Source: Betaproteobacteria bacterium (GTDB lineage Bacteria; Pseudomonadota; Gammaproteobacteria; Burkholderiales; Ga0077523). From it: a stretch of 64,000 nt of DNA. The stretch is taken from NCBI GenBank assembly GCA_016713305.1, contig JADJPK010000011.1, forward strand, positions 62,001-126,000, in the 5' to 3' direction. The position numbers and the translations under genes were made by a program. The notes under the pieces were generated by a model, which saw nothing but the letters and a program-made list of their open reading frames with translations, had not been told where the DNA came from and did no database searches. This document shows, one piece after another, positions 50,365-59,039 of this stretch (positions within the stretch are counted from its first letter, which is position 1; the number at the start of each line of letters is the position of its first letter).

Positions 50365-51825
50365 ATGCCAAAGTTTCGCCTCGATGCAGCTATCCTCGTC
50401 ATGATGATTTTGCTGGTCGGATGCGTTCAAACGAACTACTTGCGGGAGATACCACCACACTTGCGTGCAGTACCTGCGACTGCGTCTCCCGAAGCAGGTG
50501 CCGGGCTGGTGGTGTCGGTGAACTGGCCCGCGGCGATCGATCCAAAGGCGCGTACCGCCGTCGATCAGTTCAGCCAGACCTTCTATCGCGCGGCTATCGG
50601 CTCGGTGTACGACGACGAGGAACTCAGCCCTAAAGTAGACATTACTGGCGGTCTTCCGATCGCATCCACATACTTCGCGGCCGAAGCGTACATGGCCCTG
50701 AGGCACGCGCTACCGGCGGCACAGGTGATTCTGGAGCCTCAGATCATCACCCTCAATGATGCTGGTCAGCCAACGGAGCGATCTCTAGTTCAGTCGTCCC
50801 TTCCGGTGGCGATACGATTCGACATCGCCGCGCCTCAGGGTGGACCGTACCCGTTCGTCAACGAAACCTTCACGTTCTCCGTCCGAACGCCCGCCTCGCT
50901 GAGCGGAAAGAACTGCGGACTCTTTGCAGGGTCGGCCTCCGAAATCGACCCCACCATTGTGTGGACCAGTTCTGGTGAATGCGTCGCGTCCGGAAGCGAA
51001 TTCCCGAAGAAGCCAGTTTGGTATCTCGATAGAGCCACACTCAAGAAGTTCGTCGACTTACGGGCGTACGGCGACCCCACTCTCCCACCGACTCGAGATC
51101 GCACCGTTCTATTCCCGTTTGTGTGGAGCGTCAGCCAGGGCATGACCGGCAGCACTATGCCGGACTATGTGAAGCGCAGCCGTCCTGCGACACCTGCGGA
51201 GGCGGATGACACCATTGCCCATCCCTACATAGAGAACTTCGCGCGTATCGCTTCCCAGGTTGGTGAGCAAGTCGCACCGCAGGCGGCACACAGCGACGTC
51301 AATGTTCGCTACCTAGAACAGTTCGACTCTAGCCTCGCCGAACGCGTGGCGAGCGGCATGACTCTCACGGAGGCCGACAAGACCAACATTGCGATTGTAA
51401 GGAAGCTGCTCGCCTCCGAGACCCGAGTCCGAGTTCGTCGTGATCATGAACTCGCACGAGGGATTCTTTCTGGCACGTATGGAGTCTCGGTACGGAAGGT
51501 ACGTGATGCGAGTTTTTCCGGCGTGAACAAGGAAATGTCAGCGGCACTGGGTTCCGCATTGCTTTCCTTGGGTGCGATGACAGCGGCCGGTCCGGACGCC
51601 TCTCTGGCAGAATTGACCAGCCTGCAGCAAGACGGCTTTATGGCCATAGCGGATGCAACCAACAAGTCGGGCCAGGAGTTTCTCCGCACCATCACACCGA
51701 GCCTCAAGAATCTCGATGGGGCTTGGATCGAGTACGCCGAGCAGAGGATCGCCGTTGATGTCACCGACCAAGCATCTCTGGTGGCCGCATTGAAGCAGCT
51801 ATACGAGAAGAATCGCGTCAAGTGA
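50365..51825 (+). CDS. Hypothetical lipoprotein
   Basis: A 486-residue protein with a lipoprotein signal: a hydrophobic AILVMMILLVG ending in a Cys lipobox (LVGC, near residue 20), so it should be anchored to a membrane in the periplasm. The ATG follows AAGGTGAGG. No family is recognised. The middle has an aromatic and Pro-rich stretch (TFTFSVRTPASLSGKNCGLF), and the C-terminal third is helical (LGSALLSLGAMTAAGPDASL). Base composition is visibly lower in GC, with more third-position A/T than flanking genes. The same holds for the next gene 88 bases downstream, so the two may have arrived together. Confidence 0.72.
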   Translation: MPKFRLDAAILVMMILLVGCVQTNYLREIPPHLRAVPATASPEAGAGLVVSVNWPAAIDPKARTAVDQFSQTFYRAAIGSVYDDEELSPKVDITGGLPIASTYFAAEAYMALRHALPAAQVILEPQIITLNDAGQPTERSLVQSSLPVAIRFDIAAPQGGPYPFVNETFTFSVRTPASLSGKNCGLFAGSASEIDPTIVWTSSGECVASGSEFPKKPVWYLDRATLKKFVDLRAYGDPTLPPTRDRTVLFPFVWSVSQGMTGSTMPDYVKRSRPATPAEADDTIAHPYIENFARIASQVGEQVAPQAAHSDVNVRYLEQFDSSLAERVASGMTLTEADKTNIAIVRKLLASETRVRVRRDHELARGILSGTYGVSVRKVRDASFSGVNKEMSAALGSALLSLGAMTAAGPDASLAELTSLQQDGFMAIADATNKSGQEFLRTITPSLKNLDGAWIEYAEQRIAVDVTDQASLVAALKQLYEKNRVK

Positions 51826-51913
51826 TGCCGCGCCGTTGAAGGGTCTATTTCGGTTCTATCAAGACTCGATCTTCTCCCTGGCATCGTGTCGATCTGTCCA
51901 ATTCCTTACGAAC

Positions 51914-53626
51914 ATGCCGGCGTCTGACCTCTTTTCTCCTGTTTCGCGTCCAGCGTACGAGGCCCGCACTACAAGCGGGAGTGTTTCGCTGGCACTACGT
52001 GAGTCATGCGTGGGTAGCACTATCCCCGCTGTGTTCAGGGTGTGGTGTGGCACTCTGCTGCTCTCGGTCTCCGCGCTAGAGTGCTCTGCAGGAACACTGT
52101 CGTCGATGGACGGGAGTTCGCAGTTGGGTCCACTGGACCGAGGCTTCTACACCAAGTTCCCCGACGATGAAGCACGCCTGCAACCCATTTGGGCGCTGCT
52201 GGAGAAGATGCGAAAGGCTCGAGATGATCTCAGGGCGAACTGTACTGGCAGCGAATGGCTTGGGATGGTTTCCAGGGTGAAAGGAAAGCTTGTCCTTACC
52301 TCGCCAGACAGGTTCAAGGCTTGCGAGGCCTCCAGCAATCTGCTCAAGAACGGAGATCCAGAGTTCCAGATTGCCTTGGAACAGATGAACAAACGGTACA
52401 AGGCCAGTTATCCGCTTCCAAAGGGCGATCGAGCAGACATCGATGCGTGGACGAAGCGAAAGACGGAGTTCTTGTACTTCGATTCGCCTGCCTGCAACGA
52501 AGCGTCCCGAGACATCGTTCGCGGCGCATCTGGATCGACGGCGATTCGGCATCAGATCTTTGCGCAGATGAACTCTAAGTGCCCATCGGAGTGGGCCCGC
52601 TTGTTCGAGCCGGAGGTTGTTGCGGAGGAAGGCGGCCAGCACTACGCAAAGCCTGGACCGAAGTGTGAGTTTGTTTCCACACCCTCTGCAGTCGATGGCA
52701 CCTCAACGAAAGGAACGCGCGAGACATGTGATTCCAGAGAAGGCACTGTCGAGCCGTCAAGACACGAGGATCGATCAGAGGCCGCGAAGGATCGTCCACG
52801 CATGAGTCCGCGGGGCCCAGGCGATGCTAGTCTCGACGTAGAGCTGGCGGAATTGGAAGCGGGGGCCTACCGCAGCGCTACAAGTCCTTCGCCAGGAACG
52901 CCTGGCAACGCCAAATCTGACGCGTCGCCTGTTCTTCGCGCGGAGGGAAGTCGTGGGCTACTGGAGAGCGTAAAGCAAAGTGTCAATGCGTCAGGCGACA
53001 ATGCGACACGGTCTGCCCAGGAATCCGTCGCGATAACTCAAGCGGTGAGCGACGTCGCCGTTGCTGCGCAAAGGGAACTGTCACCGAAACCCTCGACCAC
53101 CGCCGGCAGTCGACCTGCTGGTGTCACTTCGTCAGCAGAGGTAGCGCGGCAAGAGCCAGGAACACCGGTAGAACACCTGCCAGGGCGAAGGCCAGTCGAT
53201 TCACGGCAAACAGGGTCCTCCGCCGGCAATACGGCGAGCCAGGCGCACTCTGGGGGAGCTAGCCAGATACGATCGGGCAACGCGCGAGACACAGTCGCTC
53301 CAGGATCCGAAAGAACGAGATCAAGAAGCGAGAAGAAATTCTCTTCGTTAGATGCGTCGCACTGCATGGAACTGGTTCCCAAAGGTTTCAAGTGTGATGG
53401 TTCGTACAAGAGATTCCTGGTGAACAACTGCAACGTGAAGCTGTACGTTTGGTTCAAGTCTGGCGGGCCAAGCGGCAGTGAGGGTTTGGACAGTTGGGCG
53501 CCAAAGCAGTGCCGGCCAATCCCGGCGGACTTCTTCGATGGAGCGGACACGAGGGTCGAATGGAAGGCGTGCAGTTGGGACCCTCAGGCCACGTATGGTC
53601 CGAGTAAGGATCCTTGCCGCTACTAA
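51914..53626 (+). CDS. Hypothetical exported protein with low-complexity middle and Cys-rich C-terminus
   Basis: About 570 residues from the ATG at 51914. The frame is open back to a TTG at 51836, and a GTG at 52010 is another option because it sits just before a hydrophobic signal-like stretch (VFRVWCGTLLLSVSALECSAG). Residues 1-240 of the mature part are helical and Cys-containing. The middle, about 250-470, is Ser/Ala/Gly/Thr-rich and probably disordered. The last 90 residues form a compact Cys-rich domain (HCMELVPKGFKCDGSYKRF, VNNCNVKLYVWFKSGG, KQCRPIPADFF, WKACSW). I recognise no family. Like its neighbour it has lower GC and may be horizontally acquired. It may be a secreted or surface binding protein. 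Confidence 0.65.
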   Translation: MPASDLFSPVSRPAYEARTTSGSVSLALRESCVGSTIPAVFRVWCGTLLLSVSALECSAGTLSSMDGSSQLGPLDRGFYTKFPDDEARLQPIWALLEKMRKARDDLRANCTGSEWLGMVSRVKGKLVLTSPDRFKACEASSNLLKNGDPEFQIALEQMNKRYKASYPLPKGDRADIDAWTKRKTEFLYFDSPACNEASRDIVRGASGSTAIRHQIFAQMNSKCPSEWARLFEPEVVAEEGGQHYAKPGPKCEFVSTPSAVDGTSTKGTRETCDSREGTVEPSRHEDRSEAAKDRPRMSPRGPGDASLDVELAELEAGAYRSATSPSPGTPGNAKSDASPVLRAEGSRGLLESVKQSVNASGDNATRSAQESVAITQAVSDVAVAAQRELSPKPSTTAGSRPAGVTSSAEVARQEPGTPVEHLPGRRPVDSRQTGSSAGNTASQAHSGGASQIRSGNARDTVAPGSERTRSRSEKKFSSLDASHCMELVPKGFKCDGSYKRFLVNNCNVKLYVWFKSGGPSGSEGLDSWAPKQCRPIPADFFDGADTRVEWKACSWDPQATYGPSKDPCRY

Positions 53627-53918
53627 CAGATCGCCTCCGGGTTCGGGAGAAAGCGCCGGGTTCTAGTCGGACTGGTCTAGCTGATTCCTGGCGTTTCCGA
53701 TCGTACGACCGCTCCCGGTCCCCCGACGGAATGTCACCGATTGGTTGCAGAGGACGGCGGTCGGTGAAACAGCCTCACCTATACCAGGCTGGCGTACTCG
53801 ACGTCGTCGACGCTTCGCCATGGGCATCGCGGGTGAGTGTCTTGGGTCCTGAGGGGCTCAAGTATGCAGTCCGGTAAAGTCACAGGTTCTCGTCCAGAAC
53901 CCACTCGCCCGGTGCCCC

Positions 53919-54686
53919 ATGTCCTCCGATTTCCCCGCCCTGGTCCGCTCCCTCGAATCTCTCCTGCGCCTGCGTTCGCACGTCTTCGGCATGAAGTTGT
54001 TCGAAGATCGTGCAGCGATGGAAGCCATTCCCAAGATCCGCAGACCGCAGGCCGTCCACACGCTCGATCAACTCGTGGGGCAATGCGCCCGGCTCGGGTG
54101 GACCGTGGGCGTGACGGCCGACGATCTCGTGGGTGCGCAATGCAGGTCGGTCGTGGGTTTGGGCAAGGCAAAGACCGACGAGTGGCGTTCGGGCCAGCAC
54201 ATGACCGGTGTCTGGTTCGCGACGCAGCCCGATGCGCAGGCGCATCAGGAAGCGATGCATTGCATTCCAGACGGACGGTACGAGGCGCTCGTGCTGTCGC
54301 CGCTATCCAGCGGTCGGCTCGACCCGCCGGACATCGCGCTCTTCTATGCCACCCCTGGCGCGATGATGTATTTCATCAACGGCCTGCAGTGGTCGGGCTA
54401 CAAGCGGTTCGACTGGAGCGTGGTAGGCGAGTCAGCCTGTGCCGATTCGTGGGGCCGTGCTCTGGCGACACGCGAACCGAGTCTGTCGATTCCTTGCTTC
54501 GCCGAACGCCGCTATGGCGGGGTGCTGGATGACGAGATGCTCATGGCGCTGCCGCCTGAGTTGCTCGCCAAGGCGGTGGCAGGCATGGAGGCGCTCGCGA
54601 AGAATGGTCTGCGCTACCCCGTGCCCCAGTATGGACTCCAGCAGGATGTGCGCGCGGGGATGGCGGCGAGTTACCCGTCGAAATGA
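53919..54686 (+). CDS. DUF169 family protein
   Basis: A 255-residue protein of the DUF169 family, widespread in bacteria and archaea but of unknown function. Motifs are the opening DFPALVRSLESLLRLRSHVF, TVGVTADDLVGAQCRSVVGL, then APLSSGRLDPPDIALFY-like text (VLSPLSSGRLDPPDIALFY), MMYFINGLQWSGY and IPCFAERRYGGVLDDEM. The order and length fit the family. No signal peptide or membrane helix is present. GC returns to the level of most of the window. It stands alone between the low-GC pair and a convergent PEP-CTERM gene. Confidence 0.87.
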   Translation: MSSDFPALVRSLESLLRLRSHVFGMKLFEDRAAMEAIPKIRRPQAVHTLDQLVGQCARLGWTVGVTADDLVGAQCRSVVGLGKAKTDEWRSGQHMTGVWFATQPDAQAHQEAMHCIPDGRYEALVLSPLSSGRLDPPDIALFYATPGAMMYFINGLQWSGYKRFDWSVVGESACADSWGRALATREPSLSIPCFAERRYGGVLDDEMLMALPPELLAKAVAGMEALAKNGLRYPVPQYGLQQDVRAGMAASYPSK

Positions 54687-54871
54687 GTGCCGTCGTTCCG
54701 CATGTTCCGGTGAGGCGGGGTCGAACTGACGCGAAACGCGTCGTCAAGGAAACGGGGGGCGCCCGCAAGTGGTGACGCCACGTCCTTGATCGTGATGCGG
54801 CGAACGACCGCCGGGACGAACCCGCGGAGCGTGCAGTCCCGCAGGCAAATGTCCCGGGCGTGATCCGTCGG

Positions 54872-55399
54872 TCAGGCGGCGCGCTTTCTTCCCCGCGCGG
54901 CTACACCCAGCAGACCCAGCGCCACGAGGGCCCAGGTTTCGGGTTCCGGCACGGGTGCCGCGGCGATCGACCAGGCGGAGGCCTCGTAGAACTCCTGATG
55001 GCTACCGTAGGCCGGTTCGCTGTAAAAAAGCGGAAATCCGACTGCGCCACCTTCGGAATCAATGGCGAAACCTTCATCGCAGTTCGAGTCCGTGCATGCG
55101 ACGATGTCCATCAGGCTGCCATCGAGCGAGACGACGGGCAGATTGCCAGGCGCGGCGCCGAGAAGGTCGAGAATGGACTGGACGTGGGTCAGAGGAAGCA
55201 CGGGAATGCCGTCCATGGTCGGCGTACCGACGATGGAATCGACGACGATGGTGTTGTTGTCCGCCTGCAGGGTTCCTGACAGTTGCCCGGCAAGCAACTG
55301 TGTCGTGGTCTGATAGGAAAAGTCGTACAGCGTGGCCGCCTGGGTGGCGCCTGCGCAGGACAAGGCGATTCCGACGCAAAGATGGGTGAAGCGATTCAT
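54872..55399 (-). CDS. PEP-CTERM sorted exoprotein (small)
   Basis: A 175-residue protein with a signal peptide (cut near TQA-ATL, residue 22) and a C-terminal PVPEPETWALVALGLLGVAA plus RGRKRAA tail, a textbook PEP-CTERM signal. The mature core of about 120 residues is beta-rich, with one likely disulfide (ACTDSNCDEG). The ATG at 55399 follows GGGAG. The role is unknown; PEP-CTERM proteins usually end in the extracellular matrix. Confidence 0.85.
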   Translation of the reverse strand: MNRFTHLCVGIALSCAGATQAATLYDFSYQTTTQLLAGQLSGTLQADNNTIVVDSIVGTPTMDGIPVLPLTHVQSILDLLGAAPGNLPVVSLDGSLMDIVACTDSNCDEGFAIDSEGGAVGFPLFYSEPAYGSHQEFYEASAWSIAAAPVPEPETWALVALGLLGVAARGRKRAA

Positions 55400-55769
55400 T
55401 GTGTGTCTCCCTGATTCATCGAGAGGTGCCAAGCACGTCGTGCGGACTCGTTGGCACCGATGGCCCTCTGCCCCGTGGCCGGTGATTCCTGGTCACGCAC
55501 GGAAACCCGGCAGGGAAGGCGCAACAAGGCTACCTGCGCAATGTGTCGCCACCGATGACGGTGCGATGGTCGTTTCAGCCTATGCTGCACTTGCACGCCG
55601 TGCATCGAGACGTCGCTTCGAGAGGGGGTCTCTTGCCACGAGGTACGCGGGCTTGGCGAGACCGCGTCTCCTGCTGCAACCGGACCGGCACCGCAAACCG
55701 GTATGCGATGATTCCTCGAGATGCTTCTTCTGTTGAGTCGCCCTTGCCGACGGTTGGATACCCACTTCG
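55400..55769. other. Divergent intergenic region
   Basis: A 370-base stretch between the minus-strand PEP-CTERM gene and the plus-strand hydrolase gene. It should hold both promoters. I see no further gene or clear hairpin. Confidence 0.4.
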
Positions 55770-56582
55770 ATGACAGATCCCCATCCCTGTTCCTGGCAGA
55801 TCCACGGCACCGCAGGCGCGGCCGAGTGGCTCACGCTCGTTCACGGCTTCACGCAGAACAGCGACCTCTTCAGCGCGCAGATCCGGCACTTCGGAGATCG
55901 CTACAGGATTCTGTCGATCGATCTTCCCGGCCATGGCCAATCGGCCGGCGTGCCGGGCCCCTACGGTCAGGCGGAGTACGCGGAGGCGGTCGGCGCGGCG
56001 CTCGATGCGGCCGGTGTCACGCGCACGCACTTCTGGGGTACGCATACCGGTGCCGCAGTTGCCCTGATCCTTGCGCGACGCCGGCCTGATGTGATTGCGT
56101 CGATGGTGCTCGACGGCGCCGTGATTCCGGGGGCCCCCACACCTTATGTGGCGGCGTCCATCCGGCAGGCACGCGAAACCGCACGCGCGAGAGGCATCGC
56201 CGCCGCTCGCCACGAGTGGTTCCACGAATCCGAATGGTTCCGCGTCATCCGGGAGAATCCGGTCGAGTGCCGGGCGGAAGAGCATTGGCGCATCCTCTGC
56301 GATTTCGCGGGCGTGCCGTGGATGGACGAAGCGGCACCGGCTGTGGTCTCAGACATGACGCCCGAGCTGTCGAACATTCATCAGCCCGTGCTGCTCGTCA
56401 ACGGCGAACACGACGTCGAGGAATTCGTCGGGATGGCGGATGTGCTGGAAAGCCGCCTGCCGCGCGTGGAACGGTGCGTGATCGAACGAGGGGGAGGTTT
56501 CCCGCTGTGGGAATTTCCGGCGGCCGTGAATGCTCGCGTGGACAGGTTTCTGGATGGGGTGCTGACAGTCAGTCCGCACTAG
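55770..56582 (+). CDS. Alpha/beta-hydrolase-fold protein lacking the usual nucleophile and histidine
   Basis: A 270-residue alpha/beta-hydrolase fold: strand plus oxyanion segment VHGFTQNSDLF, ILSIDLPGHGQSAG, and the nucleophile elbow. The elbow reads G90-T-H92-T-G94 rather than GxSxG, so the Ser is replaced by His. The acid position is present (VNGEHDVEEF), but the expected GxGH near the end reads ERGGGFPLWEFP, with no His. The fold looks complete and is probably not a pseudogene. It may be an enzyme with a different mechanism, as in the cofactor-free dioxygenase branch, or a binding protein. It precedes a DUF305 gene by 71 bases. Confidence 0.85.
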   Translation: MTDPHPCSWQIHGTAGAAEWLTLVHGFTQNSDLFSAQIRHFGDRYRILSIDLPGHGQSAGVPGPYGQAEYAEAVGAALDAAGVTRTHFWGTHTGAAVALILARRRPDVIASMVLDGAVIPGAPTPYVAASIRQARETARARGIAAARHEWFHESEWFRVIRENPVECRAEEHWRILCDFAGVPWMDEAAPAVVSDMTPELSNIHQPVLLVNGEHDVEEFVGMADVLESRLPRVERCVIERGGGFPLWEFPAAVNARVDRFLDGVLTVSPH

Positions 56583-56653
56583 AGCCTTGTCTCGATCGGC
56601 CTGGGAAGGCCGATTGCCGCGCTGGAGCGCTCGTTCCATCGGAGGCCTGGCCC

Positions 56654-57090
56654 ATGAAACCCTACGCGAAGTTGCTGGCGATGACCGCCGTGTCGACGGT
56701 CGTCATGTTCGGTCTCATGTACCTCAACACGTTCCGCGCCGAGCACATCTTCTTCAGCGAGACCCGCAGCTACTGGCCCTGGTGATGGGCGCCACCATGG
56801 CCGTTCTAATGTTCGGCTTCATGCGGTCCATGTACCCAAAGCGGGGAGCGAATGCCGCAGTGGTGGCCGGCGCAATCGCGCTGTTCGCCGGCGCGCTGTG
56901 GCTCGTGCGTAGCCAGACGACGGTGGACGACGTGTCCTACATGCGCGCCATGATTCCGCACCACTCCATCGCCATCCTCACCAGCGAGCGTGCGCACCTT
57001 GCCGATCCTCGAGTCCAGGAACTGGCCGAGCGGATCAGCGCCACGCAGAAGCTGGAGATCGAGGAGATGAAGACGCTGATCGCGGAGTAG
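56654..57090 (+). CDS. DUF305 membrane protein (apparent frameshift)
   Basis: About 145 residues when joined. Three or four membrane helices (KLLAMTAVSTVVMFGLMYL, MGATMAVLMFGFM, AAVVAGAIALFAGALWLV) are followed by the DUF305 signature YMRAMIPHHSIAILTSERA. DUF305 proteins occur in metal resistance and copper contexts; the paired His may bind metal. The frame breaks in TACTGGCCC (56775-56776). One added G reads SETRSYWALVMGATMA and joins the halves. The ATG at 56654 follows GGAGG. Confidence 0.8.
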
Positions 57091-57646
57091 GGGCGGCGGT
57101 GAACGATCGCAGGTGGAGGCCTCCATACGCGTTGCGCCGCAAACTGCGAGGGGAGATCTCCGGACGATAGGCGCATTCCTTCCCTCAGGCCTCCTCACGT
57201 GTGTGGATCACCATGTCCGAAGATACCCAACAAGAGTCCGACTTCCCTCGTCGTGATGACTGAGGGTGAAAGGTGCTTCTCCACGGGCGTTCTTCTGAAC
57301 AGCATCAGGCCCTGAAACATACTGAATGTCTTTTCGTTCCCCATGGGTGCGGCAGTTGATTTCTTTTGCGTCTTCGCATCCACCGATCAATTCCGTAAGC
57401 GATCTGTAGGAAGCCCTGCATTACGCTGACCTATCGACTCGATGCTCCGGACCTGGCGCGTCCAGGTTGCCGGTCGTGCGAGCCACGAAGCCACGGGCCG
57501 CGTGAAGCATCAAGGGGGCGGCATTCTGCGTCGAGCTACTGATCCCCCTCTAGAGTGATGAGAGTCGCGGTGGTACAGCGGCATGCAGTTGTCGGAACCC
57601 AGGAGCAGACACGCCGTCGTCACCCATCAACGGAAAGGAGGGGGAC
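57091..57646. other. Long intergenic stretch, nothing convincing
   Basis: A 556-base gap of lower GC than its surroundings. Short minus-strand frames near 57195-57390 have no start context. The AT-richer part and CCCCTCTAGAGTGATGAGAG at 57544-57563 may include the promoter of the next gene, whose ribosome site is AAAGGAGGGGG before 57647. Confidence 0.4.
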
Positions 57647-58960
57647 ATGAGAGGCGCATTGTTCCATGTGGCGGCCGCGCTGGCGGCCTTCGTGTTCGGT
57701 GTCGGGAATCCCTTCACTGCGGTCGCAGCGTCGAAGTGGAAGGCTGGTGACAGGATCGTCCTGACGAAGGACGTGTCGTTGAAGGACGCTGCGGCAGCGA
57801 CATTGCAGGCCCCAACGGGGTCCATTCTTTTTGTTCAGCAGGCGCCGGGGACGACGTACACGTTGAAGGCCAAGCGAGTAGGGACCGCAACCGTCGGTGG
57901 CCTGAATCCTATCGTCTCCGAGCAGGTCTACACCGGCGACGCCGCCGCTGTGGACGGTGCGTCCGACAAGACTGCCTCGCCCCATCTGCAGAAGGGCGAC
58001 CTGGTGGAACTGGGGGGAACGCTCGATGGCCTGAAGGCGGGCGGGGCCCCTGCCGCCACGTCCCTCAAGGTACCGCCTCGTGCGCGCCTCGAGATTCTCG
58101 AGCGCGATGCGGATGTGATGACCTACACGGTGAGGCTCGATGGATCTCTGCCCAAGGGCCATGGCATCGCGGACGACGACGTTCCCAAGGACAAGGTCGA
58201 GTACACCGTGGATGTGACTGCGCTGGAAAGCAAGGCGGTCGTGATCTCGGCAAAGGCGGGAGACGCGCCACCGCCAGTCGTGGAGCAGGGCAGTTTGCGC
58301 ACCGCCCGGCTGGAAACCATCGCGAACTACCGTCCGCTGCTGGAGATCCGGACAAACCTTGAAAGGACCGCGTGCGCCGGCACGGGCCTGCGCGTGGAAA
58401 TGGACGACGGGCAGTATCTCTTTCTCACGCCCAGACCTGATCGCGGCTGGCTTGGCCTGGAAAAGGACAAGCCGATTCCGACCTGTCTCGAGAGCAACGA
58501 CAAGACCGGCGGCGAGGTGAGACTGGGAGAGATGTACCGGGTGGTCAAGTCCGATTTCGACCAGCGCTACTGGCGTCGTGCCGGGTGGGCTTACGGTCCG
58601 CTCTTCGTCCCGTTCAAGATGCGCTTCAAGGACAAGAGCATCACGGGGGAATCGTCGCTCGGAGGCTATCTGGGATGGCAGTGGGAGGTGTCGAGAGTCC
58701 CTCTCATCCTGGGCGCCCACGCGGGCCTCAGCGTGGTCTCCACCGGCAACGACGTCAACACGACGGTTCCCAACATCAACGACACCACCACCAGATCGGC
58801 CTTCACCTGGGGTTTCGCGGTCATTATGAAACCGGACGACAAGTTCCAGGCGGGCATCGTCCTCGGCAAGGACCGCATCGGCGGCTCCGCCGGCAGCCAG
58901 TGGAAATACGAGGGTACCTGGTGGCTCGCGATCGCGATCGGGTACAACTTCGCCCGGTAA
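57647..58960 (+). CDS. Secreted or outer-membrane hypothetical protein
   Basis: A 437-residue exported protein. A signal peptide (cut near AVA-ASK, residue 28) leads to a beta-rich N-terminal half. A C-terminal third from about residue 305 shows alternating strands (YGPLFVPFKMRFKD, GGYLGWQWEVSRV, GAHAGLSVVS) and ends in a strand with a terminal aromatic-Ala-Arg (AIAIGYNFAR). That ending resembles the final strand of small outer-membrane barrels. The sequence looks complete. No family is recognised, and a hairpin terminator follows. Confidence 0.7.
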   Translation: MRGALFHVAAALAAFVFGVGNPFTAVAASKWKAGDRIVLTKDVSLKDAAAATLQAPTGSILFVQQAPGTTYTLKAKRVGTATVGGLNPIVSEQVYTGDAAAVDGASDKTASPHLQKGDLVELGGTLDGLKAGGAPAATSLKVPPRARLEILERDADVMTYTVRLDGSLPKGHGIADDDVPKDKVEYTVDVTALESKAVVISAKAGDAPPPVVEQGSLRTARLETIANYRPLLEIRTNLERTACAGTGLRVEMDDGQYLFLTPRPDRGWLGLEKDKPIPTCLESNDKTGGEVRLGEMYRVVKSDFDQRYWRRAGWAYGPLFVPFKMRFKDKSITGESSLGGYLGWQWEVSRVPLILGAHAGLSVVSTGNDVNTTVPNINDTTTRSAFTWGFAVIMKPDDKFQAGIVLGKDRIGGSAGSQWKYEGTWWLAIAIGYNFAR

Positions 58961-58998
58961 GGATGGCCGGGCGGACCCGGCTCGGCAGGATGGATGTC

Positions 58999-59030
58999 AC
59001 GAAGCCGGCTCGAGCAGCAGCCGGCTTCGT
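58999..59030. terminator. Shared terminator between convergent genes
   Basis: A perfect 12-bp inverted repeat ACGAAGCCGGCT...AGCCGGCTTCGT around an eight-base loop, placed between the stops at 58960 (plus) and 59040 (minus). It has no T-run, so it may depend on Rho or act only as an end stabiliser. Confidence 0.65.
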
Positions 59031-59039
59031 GGCGACGGC

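Noticed and set aside
57195..57390. Two short minus-strand frames in the 57.1-57.6 kb gap
   Set aside because: Overlapping frames with no ribosome site and no recognisable family; possibly decayed sequence.
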